A stretch of 64,000 nucleotides of DNA from Gordius sp. MW1 (GCA_964036665.1 OZ038531.1:11842168-11906167); one strand, 5' to 3'. Positions 40,500-52,408 are shown, numbered from the stretch's first letter. The notes: generated from the letters alone by a model not told the origin. Numbers and translations: made by a program.

Positions 40500-43400
40500 C
40501 CCAAAATTTTTCACATATTTTTCTTTGAACCGTATTCATCTGAAAGTTGTCGTTTTCCACGTGGTTTCTATGATCCCAAGTAAAAATTTATCAGAATTTA
40601 AAAACGATTACTTTGAAATCATGATCGCATAGAGGAGTTTTCAAAATTTAAGCACTCACGTTGCGATACAACAACCTAATCGCAACAATCGTTGTCTTTT
40701 GTCAAAAGATAGTTCTCGAAGCTTAAAACCTCTTTTCGGAAGTCAATCGAGAATAATAGGATTCTCAAATTGGCTTACTTTTATATATTTTTTTATGCTC
40801 TTTCACATAGAATCGAAAAAAATAAATATTTTTGCCTCAAAATTTCACATATTTTTCATTGAACCGTATTCATCCGATGAAAGTTGTCGTTTTCAGACGT
40901 GGTTTCTATGATCCCAAGTAAAAATTTATCAGAATCTAAAAACTATTACTTTGAAATCATGATCGCATAGAGCAGTTTTCAAAAATTAAGCACTCACGTT
41001 GCGATACAACAAACTAATCGCGACAATAAAACGTTTTCTTTTGTCAAAATGATAGTTCTCGCAGCTTAAAACCTCTTTTCGGAAGTCAATCGAGGATAAT
41101 AGGATTCTCAAATTGGCTTACTTTTATTTTTTTATGCTCTTTCACATAGAATCGAAAAAAACAAATATTTTTACCTCAAAATTTTCACATATTTTTCTTT
41201 GAACCGTATTCATCCGATGAAAGTTGTCGTTTTCCACGTGGTTTCTATGATCCCAAGTAAAAATTTATCAGAATTTAAAAACTATTACTTTGAAATCATG
41301 ATCGCATAGAGGAGTTTTCAAAATTTAAGCACTCACGTTGCGATACAACAAACTAATCGCAACAATCGTTGTCTTTTGTCAAAATGATAGTTCTCGCAGC
41401 TTAAAACCTCTTTTCGGAAGTCAATCGAGGATAATAGGATTCTCAAATTGGCTTACTTTTATATATTTTTTTATGCTCTTTCACATAGAATCGAAAAGAA
41501 TAAATAATTTTACCTCAAAATTTTTCACATATTTTTCTTTGAACCGTATTCATCCGATAAAAGTTGTCGTTTTCCACGTGGTTTCTATGATCCCAAGTAA
41601 AAATTTATCAGAATCTAAAAACTATTACTTTGAAATCATGATCGCATAGAGCTGTTTTCAAAAATTAAGCACTCACGTTGCGATCAACAATAAAACGTTG
41701 CCTTTTGTCAAAATGATAGTTCTCGCAGCTTAAAACCTCTTTTCGGAAGTCAATCGAGGATAATAGGATTCTCAAATTGGCTTACTTTTATATATTTTTT
41801 AATGCTCTTTCACATAGAATCGAAAAAAATAAATATTTTTACCTCAAAATTTTTCACATATTTTTCTTTGAACCGTATTCATCCGATAAGTTGTCGTTTA
41901 CAGACGTGGTTTCTATGATCCCAAGTAAAAATTTATCAGAATCTAAAAACTATTACTTTGAAATCATGATCGCATAGAGCTGTTTTCAAAAATTAAGCAC
42001 TCACGTTGCGATACAACAAACTAATCGCAACAATAAAACGTTGTCTTTTGTCAAAATGATAGTTCTCGCAGCTTAAAACCTCTTTTCGGAAGTCAATCGG
42101 GGATAATAGGATTCTCAAATTGGCTTACTTTTATATATTTTTTTATGCTCTTTCACATAGAATCGAAAAAAATAAATATTTTTACCTCAAAATTTTTCAC
42201 ATATTTTTCTTTGAACCGTATTCATCCGATGAAAGTTGTCGTTTTCAGACGTGGTTTCTATGATCCGAAGTAAAAATTTATCAGAATTTACAAACTATTA
42301 CTTTGAAATCATGATCGCATAGAGCTGTTTTCAAAAATTAAGCACTCACGTTGCGATACAACAAACTAATCGCAACAATAAAACGTTGTCTTTTGTCAAA
42401 ATGATAGTTCTCGCAGCTTAAAACCTCTTTTCGGAAGTCAATCGGGGATAATAGGATTCTCAAATTGGCTTACTTTTATATATTTTTTTATGCTCTTTCA
42501 CATAGAATCAAAAAAAATAAATATTTTTACCTCAAAATTTTTCACATATTTTTCTTTGAACCGTATTCATCCGATGAAAGTTGTCGTTTTCAGACGTGGT
42601 TTCTATGATCCCAAGTAAAAATTTATCAGAATCTAAAAACTATTACTTTGAAATCATGATCGCATAGAGCAGTTTTCAAAAATTAAGCACTCACGTTGCG
42701 ATACAACAAACTAATCGCAACAATAAAACGTTGTCTTTTGTCAAAATGATAGTTCTCGCAGCTTAAAACCTCTTTTCGGAAGTCAATCGGGGATAATAGG
42801 ATTCTCAAATTGGTTACTTTTATATATTTTTTTATGCTCTTTCACATCTAATCGAAAAAAATAAATATTTTTACCTCAAAATTTTTCACATATTTTTCTT
42901 TGAACCGTATTCATCCGATGAAAGTTGTCGTTTTCAGACGTGGTTTCTATGATCCCAAGTAAAAATTTATCAGAATCTAAAAACTATTACTTTGAAATCA
43001 TGATCGCATAGAGCAGTTTTCAAAAATTAAGCACTCACGTTGCGATACAACAAACTAATCGCAACAATCGTTGTCTTTTGTCAAAATGATAGTTCTCGCA
43101 GCTTAAAACCTCTTTTCGGAAGTCAATCGAGGATAATAGGATTCTCAAATTGGCTTACTTTTATATATTTTTTTATGCTCTTTCACATAGAATCGAAAAG
43201 AATAAATAATTTTACCTCAAAATTTTTCACATATTTTTCTTTGAACCGTATTCATCCGATGAAAGTTGTCGTTTTCCACGTGGTTTCTATGATACCAAGT
43301 AAAAATTTATCAGAATCTAAAAACTATTACTTTGAAATCATGATCGCATAGAGCTGTTTTCAAAAATTAAGCACTCACGTTGCGATACAACAAACTAATC

Positions 43401-43700
43401 GCAACAATAAAACGTTGCCTTTTGTCAAAATAATAGTTCTCGCAGCTTAAAACCTCTTTTCGGAAGTCAATCGAGGATAATAGGATTCTCAAATTGGCTT
43501 ACTTTTATATATTTTTTTATGCTCTTTCACATAGAATCGAAAAAAATAAATATTTTTACCTCAAAATTTTTCACATATTTTTCTTTGAACCGTATTCATC
43601 CGATAAGTTGTCGTTTACAGACGTGGTTTCTATGATCCCAAGTAAAAATTTATCAGAATCTAAAAACTATTACTTTGAAATCATGATCGCATAGAGCTGT
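40500..43700 (+). repeat. Segment duplicated from about 12 kb upstream (copy 2)
   Basis: Counterpart of 28.5-31.4 kb at offsets of 11965 then 12295 bp, sharing 'tcatctgaaagttg', 'acaacaacctaatc', 'acttttatttttttatg' and 'caaattggttac' with 'cacatctaatcg'. The direction of copying cannot be told from this window. Confidence 0.75.
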
Positions 43701-45764
43701 TTTCAAAAATTAAGCACTCACGTTGCGATACAACAAACTGATCGCAACAATAAAACGTTGCCTTTTGTCAAAATGATAGTTCTCGCAGCTTAAAACCTCT
43801 TTTCGGAAGTCAATCCAGGATAATAGGATTCTCAAATTGGCTTACTTTTATATATTTTTTTATGCTCTTTCACATAGAATCGAAAAAAATAAATATTTTT
43901 ACCTCAAAATTTTTCACATATTTTTCTTTGAACCGTATTCATCCGATGAAAGTTGTCGTTTTTAGACGTGGTTTCTATGATCCCAAGTAAAAATTTATCA
44001 GAATCTAAAAACTATTACTTTGAAATCATGATCGCATAGAGCTGTTTTCAAAAATTAAGCACTCACGTTGCGATACAACAAACTAATCGCAACAATAAAA
44101 CGTTGTCTTTTGTCAAAATGATAGTTCTCGCAGCTTAAAACCTCTTTTCGGAAGTCAATCAGGGATAATAGGATTCTCAAATTGGCTTACTTTTTTATAT
44201 TTTTTTATGCTCTTTCACATAGAATCAAAAAAAATAAATATTTTTACCTCAAAATTTTTCACATATTTTTCTTTGAACCGTTTTTATCCGATGAAAGTTG
44301 TCGTTTTCAGACGTGGTTTCTATGATCCCAAGTAAAAATTTATCAGAATCTAAAAACTATTACTTTGAAATCATGATCGCATAGAGCAGTTTTCAAAAAT
44401 TAAGCACTCACGTTGCGATACAACAAACTAATCGCGACAATAAAACGTTGTCTTTTGTCAAAATGATAGTTCTCGCAGCTTAAAACCTCTTTTCGGAAGT
44501 CAATCGAGGATAATAGGATTCTCAAATTGGCTTACTTTTATATATTTTTTTGTGCTCTTTCACATAGAATCGAAAAGAATAAATATTTTTACCCCAAAAT
44601 TTTTCACATATTTTTCTTTGAACCATATTCATCTGAAAGTTGTCGTTTTCCACGTGGTTTCTATGATCCCAAGTAAAAATTTATCAGAATCTAAAAACTA
44701 TTACTTTGAAATCATGATCGCATAGAGCTGTTTTCAAAAATTAAGCACTCACGTTGCGATACAACAAACTAATCGCAACAATAAAACGTTGTCTTTTGTC
44801 AAAATGATAGTTCTCGCAGCTTAAAACCTCTTTTCGGAAGTCAATCAGGGATAATAGGATTCTCAAATTGGCTTACTTTTATATATTTTTTTATGCTCTT
44901 TCACATAGAATCGAAAAAAATAAATATTTTTGCCTCAAAATTTCACATATTTTTCATTGAACCGTATTCATCCGATGAAAGTTGTCGTTTTCAGACGTGG
45001 TTTCTATGATCCCAAGTAAAAATTTATCAGAATCTAAAAACTATTACTTTGAAATCATGATCGCATAGAGCAGTTTTCAAAAATTAAGCACTCACGTTGC
45101 GATACAACAAACTAATCGCGACAATAAAACGTTTTCTTTTGTCAAAATGATAGTTCTCGCAGCTTAAAACCTCTTTTCGGAAGTCAATCGAGGATAATAG
45201 GATTCTCAAATTGGCTTACTTTTATTTTTTTATGCTCTTTCACATAGAATCGAAAAAAACAAATATTTTTACCTCAAAATTTTCACATATTTTTCTTTGA
45301 ACCGTATTCATCCGATGAAAGTTGTCGTATTCCACGTGGTTTCTATGATCCCAAGTAAAAATTTATCAGAATTTAAAAACTATTACTTTGAAATCATGAT
45401 CGCATAGAGGAGTTTTCAAAATTTAAGCACTCACGTTGCGATACAACAAACTAATCGCAACAATCGTTGTCTTTTGTCAAAATGATAGTTCTCGCAGCTT
45501 AAAACCTCTTTTCGGAAGTCAATCGAGGATAATAGGATTCTCAAATTGGCTTACTTTTATATATTTTTTTATGCTCTTTCACATAGAATCGAAAAGAATA
45601 AATAATTTTACCTCAAAATTTTTCACATATTTTTCTTTGAACCGTATTCATCCGATGAAAGTTGTCGTTTTCAGACGTGGTTTCTATGATCCCAAGTAAA
45701 AATTTATCAGAATCTAAAAACTATTACTTTGAAATCATGATCGCATAGAGCAGTTTTCAAAAAT

Positions 45765-48700
45765 TAAGCACTCACGTTGCGATACAACAAACTAATCGCG
45801 ACAATAAAACGTTGTCTTTTGTCAAAATGATAGTTCTCGCAGCTTAAAACCTCTTTTCGGAAGTCAATCGAGGATAATAGGATTCTCAAATTGGCTTACT
45901 TTTATATATTTTTTTATGCTCTTTCACATAGAATCGAAAAGAATAAATATTTTTACCCCAAAATTTTTCACATATTTTTCTTTGAACCATATTCATCTGA
46001 AAGTTGTCGTTTTCCACGTGGTTTCTATGATCCCAAGTAAAAATTTATCAGAATTTAAAAACTATTACTTTGAAATCATGATCGCATAGAGGAGTTTTCA
46101 AAATTTAAGCACTCACGTTGCGATACAACAAACTAATCGCAACAATCGTTGTCTTTTGTCAAAATGATAGTTCTCGCAGCTTAAAACATCTTTTCGGAAG
46201 TCAATCGAGGATAATAGGATTCTCAAATTGGCTTACTTTTATATATTTTTTATGCTCTTTCACATAGAATCGAAAAAAATAAATATTTTTACCTCAAAAT
46301 TTTTAACATATTTTTCTTTGAACCGTATTCATCCGATAAGTTGTCGTTTACAGACGTGGTTTCTATGATCCCAAGTAAAAATTTATCAGAATCTAAAAAC
46401 TATTACTTTGAAATCATGATCGCATAGAGCTGTTTTCAAAAATTAAGCACTCACGTTGCGATACAACAAACTAATCGCAACAATAAAACGTTGTCTTTTG
46501 TCAAAATGATAGTTCTCGCAGCTTAAAACCTCTTTTCGGAAGTCAATCGGGGATAATAGGATTCTCAAATTGGCTTACTTTTATATATTTTTTTATGCTC
46601 TTTCACATAGAATCGAAAAAAATAAATATTTTTACCTCAAAATTTTTCACATATTTTTCTTTGAACCGTATTCATCCGATGAAAGTTGTCGTTTTCAGAC
46701 GTGGTTTCTATGATCCGAAGTAAAAATTTATCAGAATTTACAAACTATTACTTTGAAATCATGATCGCATAGAGCAGTTTTCAAAAATTAAGCACTCACG
46801 TTGCGATACAACAAACTAATCGCAACAATAAAACGTTGTCTTTTGTCAAAATGATAGTTCTCGCAGCTTAAAACCTCTTTTCGGAAGTCAATCGGGGATA
46901 ATAGGATTCTCAAATTGGTTACTTTTATATATTTTTTTATGCTCTTTCACATCTAATCGAAAAAAATAAATATTTTTACCTCAAAATTTTTCACATATTT
47001 TTCTTTGAACCGTATTCATCCGATGAAAGTTGTCGTTTTCAGACGTGGTTTCTATGATCCCAAGTAAAAATTTATCAGAATCTAAAAACTATTACTTTGA
47101 AATCATGATCGCATAAAGCAGTTTTCAAAATTTAAGCACTCACGTTGCGATACAACAAACTAATCGTAACAATAAAACGTTGTCTTTTGTCAAAATGATA
47201 GTTCTCGCAGCTTAAAACCTCTTTTCGGAAGTCAATCGAGGATAATAGGATTCTCAAATTGGCTTACTTTAATATATTTTTTCATGCTCTTTCACATAGA
47301 ATCGAAAAAAATAAATATTTTTGCCTCAAAATTTTTCACATATTTTTCTTTGAACCGTATTCATCCGATGAAAGTTGTCGTTTTCAGACGTGTTTCTATG
47401 ATCCCAAGTAAAAATTTATCAGAATTAAAAAACTATTACTTTGAAATCATGATCGCATAGAGCAGTTTTCAAAAATTAAGCACTCACGTTGCGATACAAC
47501 AAACTAATCGCAACAATCGTTTTCTTTTGTCAAAATGATAGTCTCGCAGCTTAAAACCTCTTTTCGGAAGTCTTTCGGGGATAATAGGATTCTCAAATTG
47601 GCTTACTTTTATATATTTTTTTATGCTCTTTCACATCTAATCGAAAAAAATAAATATTTTTACCTCAAAATTTTCACATATTTTTCTTTGAACCGTATTC
47701 ATTCGATGAAAGTTGTCGTTTTCAGACGTGGTTTCTATGATCCCAAGTAAAAATTTATCAGAATTTAAAAACTATTACTTTGAAATCATGATCGCATAGA
47801 GGAGTTTTCAAAATTTAAGCACTCACGTTGCGATACAACAAACTAATCGCAACAATAAAACGTTGTCTTTTGTCAAAATGATAGTTCTCGCAGCTTAAAA
47901 CCTCTTTTCGGAAGTCAATCGAGGATAATAGGATTCTCAAATTGGCTTACTTTTATATATTTTTTATGCTCTTTCACATAGAATCAAAAAGAATAAATAT
48001 TTTTACCTCAAAATTTTTCACATATTTTTCTTTGAACCGTATTCATCCGATGAAAGTTGTCGTTTTCAGACGTGGTTTCTATGATCCCAAGTAAAAATTT
48101 ATCAGAATTTAAAAACTATTACTTTGAAATCATGATCGCATAGAGGAGTTTTCAAAATTTAAGCACTCACGTTGCGATACAACAAACTAATCGCAACAAT
48201 CGTTGTCTTTTGTCAAAATGATAGTTCTCGCAGCTTAAAACCTCTTTTCGGAAGTCAATCGAGGATAATAGGATTCTCAAATTGGCTTACTTTTATATAT
48301 TTTTTATGCTCTTTCACATAGAATCAAAAAGAATAAATATTTTTACCTCAAAATTTTTCACATATTTTTCTTTGAACCGTATTCATCCGATGAAAGTTGT
48401 AGTTTTCAGACGTGGTTTCTATGATCCCAAGTAAAAATTTATCAGAATCTAAAAACTATTACTTTGAAATCATGATCGCATAGAGCTGTTTTCAAAAATT
48501 AAGCACTCACGTTGCGATACAACAAACTAATCGTAACAATAAAACGTTGTCTTTTGTCAAAATGATAGTTCTCGCAGCTTAAAACCTCTTTTCGGAAGTC
48601 AATCGAGGATAATAGGATTCTCACTTTGGCTTACTTTTATATATTTTTTTATGCTCTTTCACATAGAATCGAAAAAAATAAATATTTTTGCCTCAAAATT

Positions 48701-49855
48701 TTTCACATATTTTTCTTTGAACCGTATTCATCCGATGAAAGTTGTCGTTTTCAGACGTGTTTCTATGATCCCAAGTAAAAATTTATCAGAATTAAAAAAC
48801 TATTACTTTGAAATCATGATCGCATAGAGCAGTTTTCAAAAATTAAGCACTCACGTTGCGATACAACAAACTAATCGCGACAATAAAACGTTGTCTTTTG
48901 TCAAAATGATAGTTCTCGCAGCTTAAAACCTCTTTTCGGAAGTCAATCGAGGATAATAGGATTCTCAAATTGGCTTACTTTTATATATTTTTTTATGCTC
49001 TTTCACATAGAATCGAAAAGAATAAATATTTTTACCCCAAAATTTTTCACATATTTTTCTTTGAACCATATTCATCTGAAAGTTGTCGTTTTCCACGTGG
49101 TTTCTATGATCCCAAGTAAAAATTTATCAGAATTTAAAAACTATTACTTTGAAATCATGATCGCATAGAGGAGTTTTCAAAATTTAAGCACTCACGTTGC
49201 GATACAACAAACTAATCGCAACAATCGTTGTCTTTTGTCAAAATGATAGTTCTCGCAGCTTAAAACATCTTTTCGGAAGTCAATCGAGGATAATAGGATT
49301 CTCAAATTGGCTTACTTTTATATATCTTTTTATGCTCTTTCACATAGAATCGAAAAAAATAAATATTTTTACCTCAAAATTTTTAACATATTTTTCTTTG
49401 AACCGTATTCATCCGATAAGTTGTCGTTTACAGACGTGGTTTCTATGATCCCAAGTAAAAATTTATCAGAATCTAAAAACTATTACTTTGAAATCATGAT
49501 CGCATAGAGCTGTTTTCAAAAATTAAGCACTCACGTTGCGATACAACAAACTAATCGCAACAATAAAACGTTGTCTTTTGTCAAAATGATAGTTCTCGCA
49601 GCTTAAAACCTCTTTTCGGAAGTCAATCGGAGATAATAGGATTCTCAAATTGGCTTTCTTTTATATATTTTTTTATGCTCTTTCACATAGAATCGAAAAA
49701 AATAAATATTTTTACCTCAAAATTTTTCACATATTTTTCTTTGAACCGTATTCATCCGATGAAAGTTGTCGTTTTCAGACGTGGTTTCTATGATCCGAAG
49801 TAAAAATTTATCAGAATTTACAAACTATTACTTTGAAATCATGATCGCATAGAGC
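45765..49855 (+). repeat. Nine-monomer higher-order repeat (about 3080 bp), second copy split by an insertion
   Basis: The unit from about 45.78 kb recurs at +3079 to +3080 bp: 45781 matches 48860, 46118 matches 49197, and the shared 'aaaacatcttttcgg' and 'gatccgaagtaaaaatt' recur. The second copy stops at 49855, where the composite retroelement island begins, and resumes at 54691, which corresponds to 46776. From there the offset is 7915 bp, as for the open stretches 47535 and 55450. The second copy therefore carries a 4835-bp insertion that the first lacks. Confidence 0.88.
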
Positions 49856-50773
49856 GGAGGAAACCAGGAATTATTCTACAAAACGAAAAAGGAAATAATT
49901 TATACAGAAAAATTAATTTGGAATTCAAATTGCCGCCCCGCCCCTTCTTCTGAATGGAATGGATAAAATTATTCGAATAAAATTATTCCAGGAACATCCC
50001 GTTTGCCATGAAAAATCGTCACAGTGCAGGGATATTGAATAAAATTATTCCAATCCCGTTTGCCATGAACAACCGTCACAGCGCAGGGATATCGGATAAG
50101 ATTATTCTACTAAAACAATCGAACCAATCCATGATTCGGAAATATTGGGAGACGGAGGAAGAAAACAATTCCTTCGAACAATTGGCTACCAAATTTAAAC
50201 CGCAAACATAATTCAGTGGAAATTCCAATATGTCTGAGAACATATGGCGGAATTCTTCGAACGAATGAAGATCCCGAAACTGATTTTATTCAAAATATCA
50301 ATTATGCAGAATCATCCCTAACTAATTCTCAAGGCCTAAATTCTTAATCCGCTAAAATATTATTGTAAGACAGAATTATACACTTGATTTATTTACATAT
50401 ATTTATTATATGAAAATTATATTGTTAACCAATATTAAAATTCCCCCCCCCCCGCAGTTTCTTTGACTAGTATTTGACAGTCTGCTCGTGGGCAAGAAAG
50501 GATAATTTTCAAGATAGCAGTTTACAATCTATATTAATTATAAGTTTTGTCAAGGCTGTTGCTAGGTGAGTCACAGAGCTGGAAGAAAAATCCGTTAGTC
50601 ATGACGTTGCCTTTTTATCTCTGATTTTTACATATATCAGTCGTCGTGTGAGCAAAGGCCAGAGTTGGTATTCGATGCCAGATGTTTGAAATTTATAATG
50701 TTAATAACGCCGCCTTGATAGTTGCACTGAGCTCTTAGAACTCTATCGAAAATACATTAAGTCTTCGACTTTT
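49856..50773 (+). repeat. Family 1 retroelement: 3' internal region, copy 1
   Basis: About 918 bp between the left border of the island and the polypurine tract. It is repeated at 52665-53584 with very few differences (for example gaataa/ggataa, atcagtcg/atccgtcg, cgatgcc/cggtgcc and C-run lengths). Its place before a polypurine tract and LTR makes it the 3' end of an internal domain, largely untranslated. A 67-aa frame near its start is listed separately. The rest has many stops in all frames that I followed and a run of 11 C near 50443. I recognise no protein in it. Confidence 0.75.
50008..50211 (+). CDS. Small ORF of unknown function, 67 aa (copy 1)
   Basis: ATG to TAA, with an in-frame stop shortly upstream, so it is not the tail of a longer frame in this copy. 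The product starts with two near-identical blocks (MKNRHSAGILNKII and MNNRHSAGISDKII), reflecting a duplication of about 51-54 bp in the DNA, and then has a charged stretch with EEEN. I recognise no domain, signal peptide or membrane segment. It lies in the 3' part of a retroelement internal region, where degenerate coding ends are common. The identical second copy at 52818 gives no evidence of selection because the whole segment is duplicated. It may well not be expressed. Confidence 0.22.
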   Translation: MKNRHSAGILNKIIPIPFAMNNRHSAGISDKIILLKQSNQSMIRKYWETEEENNSFEQLATKFKPQT

Positions 50774-50785
50774 AAAAGGAAAAGA
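50774..50785 (+). other. Polypurine tract, family 1 (copy 1)
   Basis: AAAAGGAAAAGA directly precedes the LTR start TGTCGTG, the position expected for plus-strand priming. It fixes the element orientation as plus and the LTR 5' end at 50786. Confidence 0.8.
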
Positions 50786-51513
50786 TGTCGTGTACCCATA
50801 CACGAAGAATGAAATTAGCGTATCCAGAGATACGATGATGAAGATGTCTTCCCACACACCCCCCCCCCCCCCCTCATCTCATCTTATTCAAAAATTAAAG
50901 TTAAGAGTTCAACACGCGGTACAATCTTTTGATCTTACACGTTGTACACTCATAGCGTAGACCATTATTCTTTTACATTTAATTTCTAGTACGCGTATAC
51001 CCCCCCCCCCCCGACGCGCTGATACGTATTTGTTATTTTTCTTACGCGTGAGTGATTTTCGATATACGCATCTTATCGTATGCGATTTTGACATTGCGAT
51101 CTTTTAATTATTATATATTTTCTTGGTTGTGATTATATTAATGCCATGTAATAAAGACAGTTGAGAAATGTTTCTGCGTACGCGCGTGAGCCTGTTCGCG
51201 GCCCGGCCATCCCCCAATAATTTATCGTTTTACGGCCCAATTTTCCTTTAAGTTCCCCCAATTAATTCCTAATAACTCTTCCCTTCTGGACCTTCTTATT
51301 TAAATCGTATTCCTTTTCGCACGAATACGATATTTTCAGTTGAGAAATATTTCTGCGTACGCGCGTGAGCCTGTTCGCGGCCCGGCCATCCCCCAATAAT
51401 TTATCGTTTTACGGCCCAATTTTCCTTTAAGTTCCCCCAATTAATTCCTAATAACTCTTCCCTTCTGGACCTTCTTATTTAAATCGTATTCCTTTTCGCA
51501 CGAATACGATATT
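50786..51513 (+). repeat. Family 1 LTR with a 179-bp internal tandem duplication
   Basis: It starts TGTCGTGTACCC after a polypurine tract and ends ...CGATATT directly before a primer binding site, so the limits are set by function. An AATAAA lies at 51150-51155. The stretch after it (51158-51336) is repeated at 51337-51515 with at least one substitution (aaatgttt/aaatattt). Without the duplication the LTR would be about 549 bp, matching the second LTR in this island. Two perfect short hairpins lie at its start. It contains C runs of 15 and 13. The end is not the usual CA. Confidence 0.85.
51150..51155 (+). promoter_or_regulatory. LTR poly(A) signal AATAAA (family 1)
   Basis: AATAAA follows a TATATA stretch in an AT-rich part of the LTR and precedes the 179-bp duplicated segment. 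The same signal is at 53958-53963 in the other LTR copy. By position it could end U3 or lie in R. Motif only. Confidence 0.5.
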
Positions 51514-51515
51514 TG
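51158..51515 (+). repeat. Tandem duplication of 179 bp at the LTR 3' end
   Basis: Units 51158-51336 and 51337-51515 both run from CAGTTGAGAAAT to CGATATTT. The first has 'aaatgttt' where the second and the other LTRs have 'aaatattt'. The duplicated piece is everything from just after AATAAA to the LTR end, so it corresponds roughly to R-U5. The other LTR copies in the island have a single unit. Confidence 0.92.
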
Positions 51516-51531
51516 GTGTCAGAAGTGGGAT
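51514..51531 (+). other. Primer binding site, tRNA-Leu type
   Basis: TGGTGTCAGAAGTGGGAT follows the LTR end directly. It is the complement of a tRNA 3' end reading ATCCCACTTCTGAC plus ACCA, which I recall as the acceptor and T-arm end of an insect tRNA-Leu. tRNA-Leu priming is known for some Ty3/gypsy lineages such as mdg3 (from memory). About 41 bp of leader follow, to 51572, before the sequence is cut by an inverted LTR fragment. Confidence 0.72.
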
Positions 51532-51572
51532 CTGAACCCAGATAAATTACTTGTATATATATCAATTTTAAC

Positions 51573-51776
51573 CGTACTAGAAATTAAATGTAAAAGAATA
51601 ATGGTCTACGCTATGAGTGTACAACGTGTAAGATCAAAAGATTGTACCGCGTGTTGAACTCTTAACTTTAATTTTTGAATAAGATGAGATGAGGGGGGGG
51701 GGGTGTGTGGGAAGACATCTTCATCATCGTATCTCTGGATACGCTAATTTCATTCTTCGTGTATGGGTACACGACA
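51573..51776 (-). repeat. Inverted fragment of the family 1 LTR (first 204 bp)
   Basis: Reverse complement of the first part of the family 1 LTR. It runs from the CTAGTACG region of U3 to the exact LTR start, read here as TACACGACA ending at 51776. The poly-G run is 11 long against 14-16 in the other copies. It joins the leader of the plus-strand copy at 51572/51573 and is followed by TCAAA and then the family 2 LTR end. Confidence 0.9.
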
Positions 51777-51781
51777 TCAAA

Positions 51782-52396
51782 TGTAATGTCTGGCGACCGA
51801 GTAAAAAGGGCTGAGCGAAGGATTTAAATTAACTTTATTTACGCTAATACGTCTAAATATTTACAATTAAAGGCGATTTACAATTAAAGTGATTGGCGAC
51901 GGTAAAATTATAGTGTTCCGTAAAATTACAATAAAAGGGGAAAGATGTAGGGATTGGGGACAATTACAAGGATTTAGGAAGAGTACAAAGTTTTGGAAAA
52001 ATTTATAAGGACTGAATTATTGACATGGGATTTCGCTTTTATAGCTGTTGAATCTTCCCAGGGTGGTGGACTTGATTGAACGAGCAATGTACGGGAAATC
52101 TTCAGACGGGGCTGCAAAAATGAGTTCCATATGTGGCTGGGTTAAAAATTAAAATAAAAAGTAATTAAAAAAAGAAAGCGTCAAAGAAAATTAGCCACTT
52201 CCGCGTCTAGGTTAACCCGCGGTAAAAATGCCTTCCTTTGACCAATTCCTTTTTTTAATTATAAGGATTGCAGAACCGTTCTTTAACCCTTTTACATTAA
52301 TATTAATAAAATAAATCTAAGTAAGATCAAAGTATACCGCGGACATTAAAACGCGATATACCAACATATGGTTACGTGGTATACACGTATACCACA
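51782..52396 (-). repeat. LTR of a second element family (family 2, 615 bp)
   Basis: On the minus strand it begins TGTGGTATACG directly after a polypurine tract and ends CCAGACATTACA, giving TGT...ACA termini. It has TATAAAAG (52043-52036) and AATAAA (51839-51834) in the right order, about 200 bp apart. Near its start is a perfect dyad, GGTATAC-AC-GTATACC (52378-52393). It has no similarity that I can see to the family 1 LTR or to the element at 11.6 kb. Only one copy is present, so the limits rest on termini and polypurine tract rather than on comparison. Confidence 0.72.
51834..52043 (-). promoter_or_regulatory. Family 2 LTR: TATA box and poly(A) signal
   Basis: The minus strand has TATAAAAG at 52043-52036 and AATAAA at 51839-51834, both inside the inferred LTR and in transcription order. 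Motif evidence only. Confidence 0.5.
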
Positions 52397-52408
52397 CCTT
52401 TCCCTTTT
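52397..52408 (-). other. Polypurine tract, family 2
   Basis: The minus strand reads AAAAGGGAAAGG directly before TGTGGTATACG. It overlaps the stop codon of the reading frame described at 52407-52664. This sets the family 2 orientation as minus. Confidence 0.72.

Larger units (their letters stand above)
14103..49855 (+). repeat. Satellite array, block 2 (subfamily A, then B)
   Basis: About 104 tandem monomers, all in the same orientation as block 1. From 14103 to about 28.4 kb they are A-type, typically 345-346 bp. From about 28.55 kb B-type monomers appear. These are slightly shorter (335-344 bp), and many have 'gttttccacgtgg' instead of 'gttttcagacgtgg', 'caacaatcgttgtc' instead of 'caacaataaaacgttgtc', and 'ataggaggttttc'-like changes such as 'agaggagttttcaaaattt'. 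An A-type segment returns at about 35.2-38.55 kb. The rest to 49855 is B-type or mixed. Several higher-order repeats are listed separately. No host gene, RNA gene or other non-satellite insert is visible in this stretch. Confidence 0.96.

Noticed and set aside
50909..51094. Minus-strand frame of 61 aa in the family 1 LTR, and frames at 52447-52737.
   Set aside because: The first lies wholly in the LTR and runs through a variable poly-C tract. The 52447-52707 plus-strand frame is opposite the better-supported family 2 frame, and 52552-52737 crosses the 52664/52665 junction.
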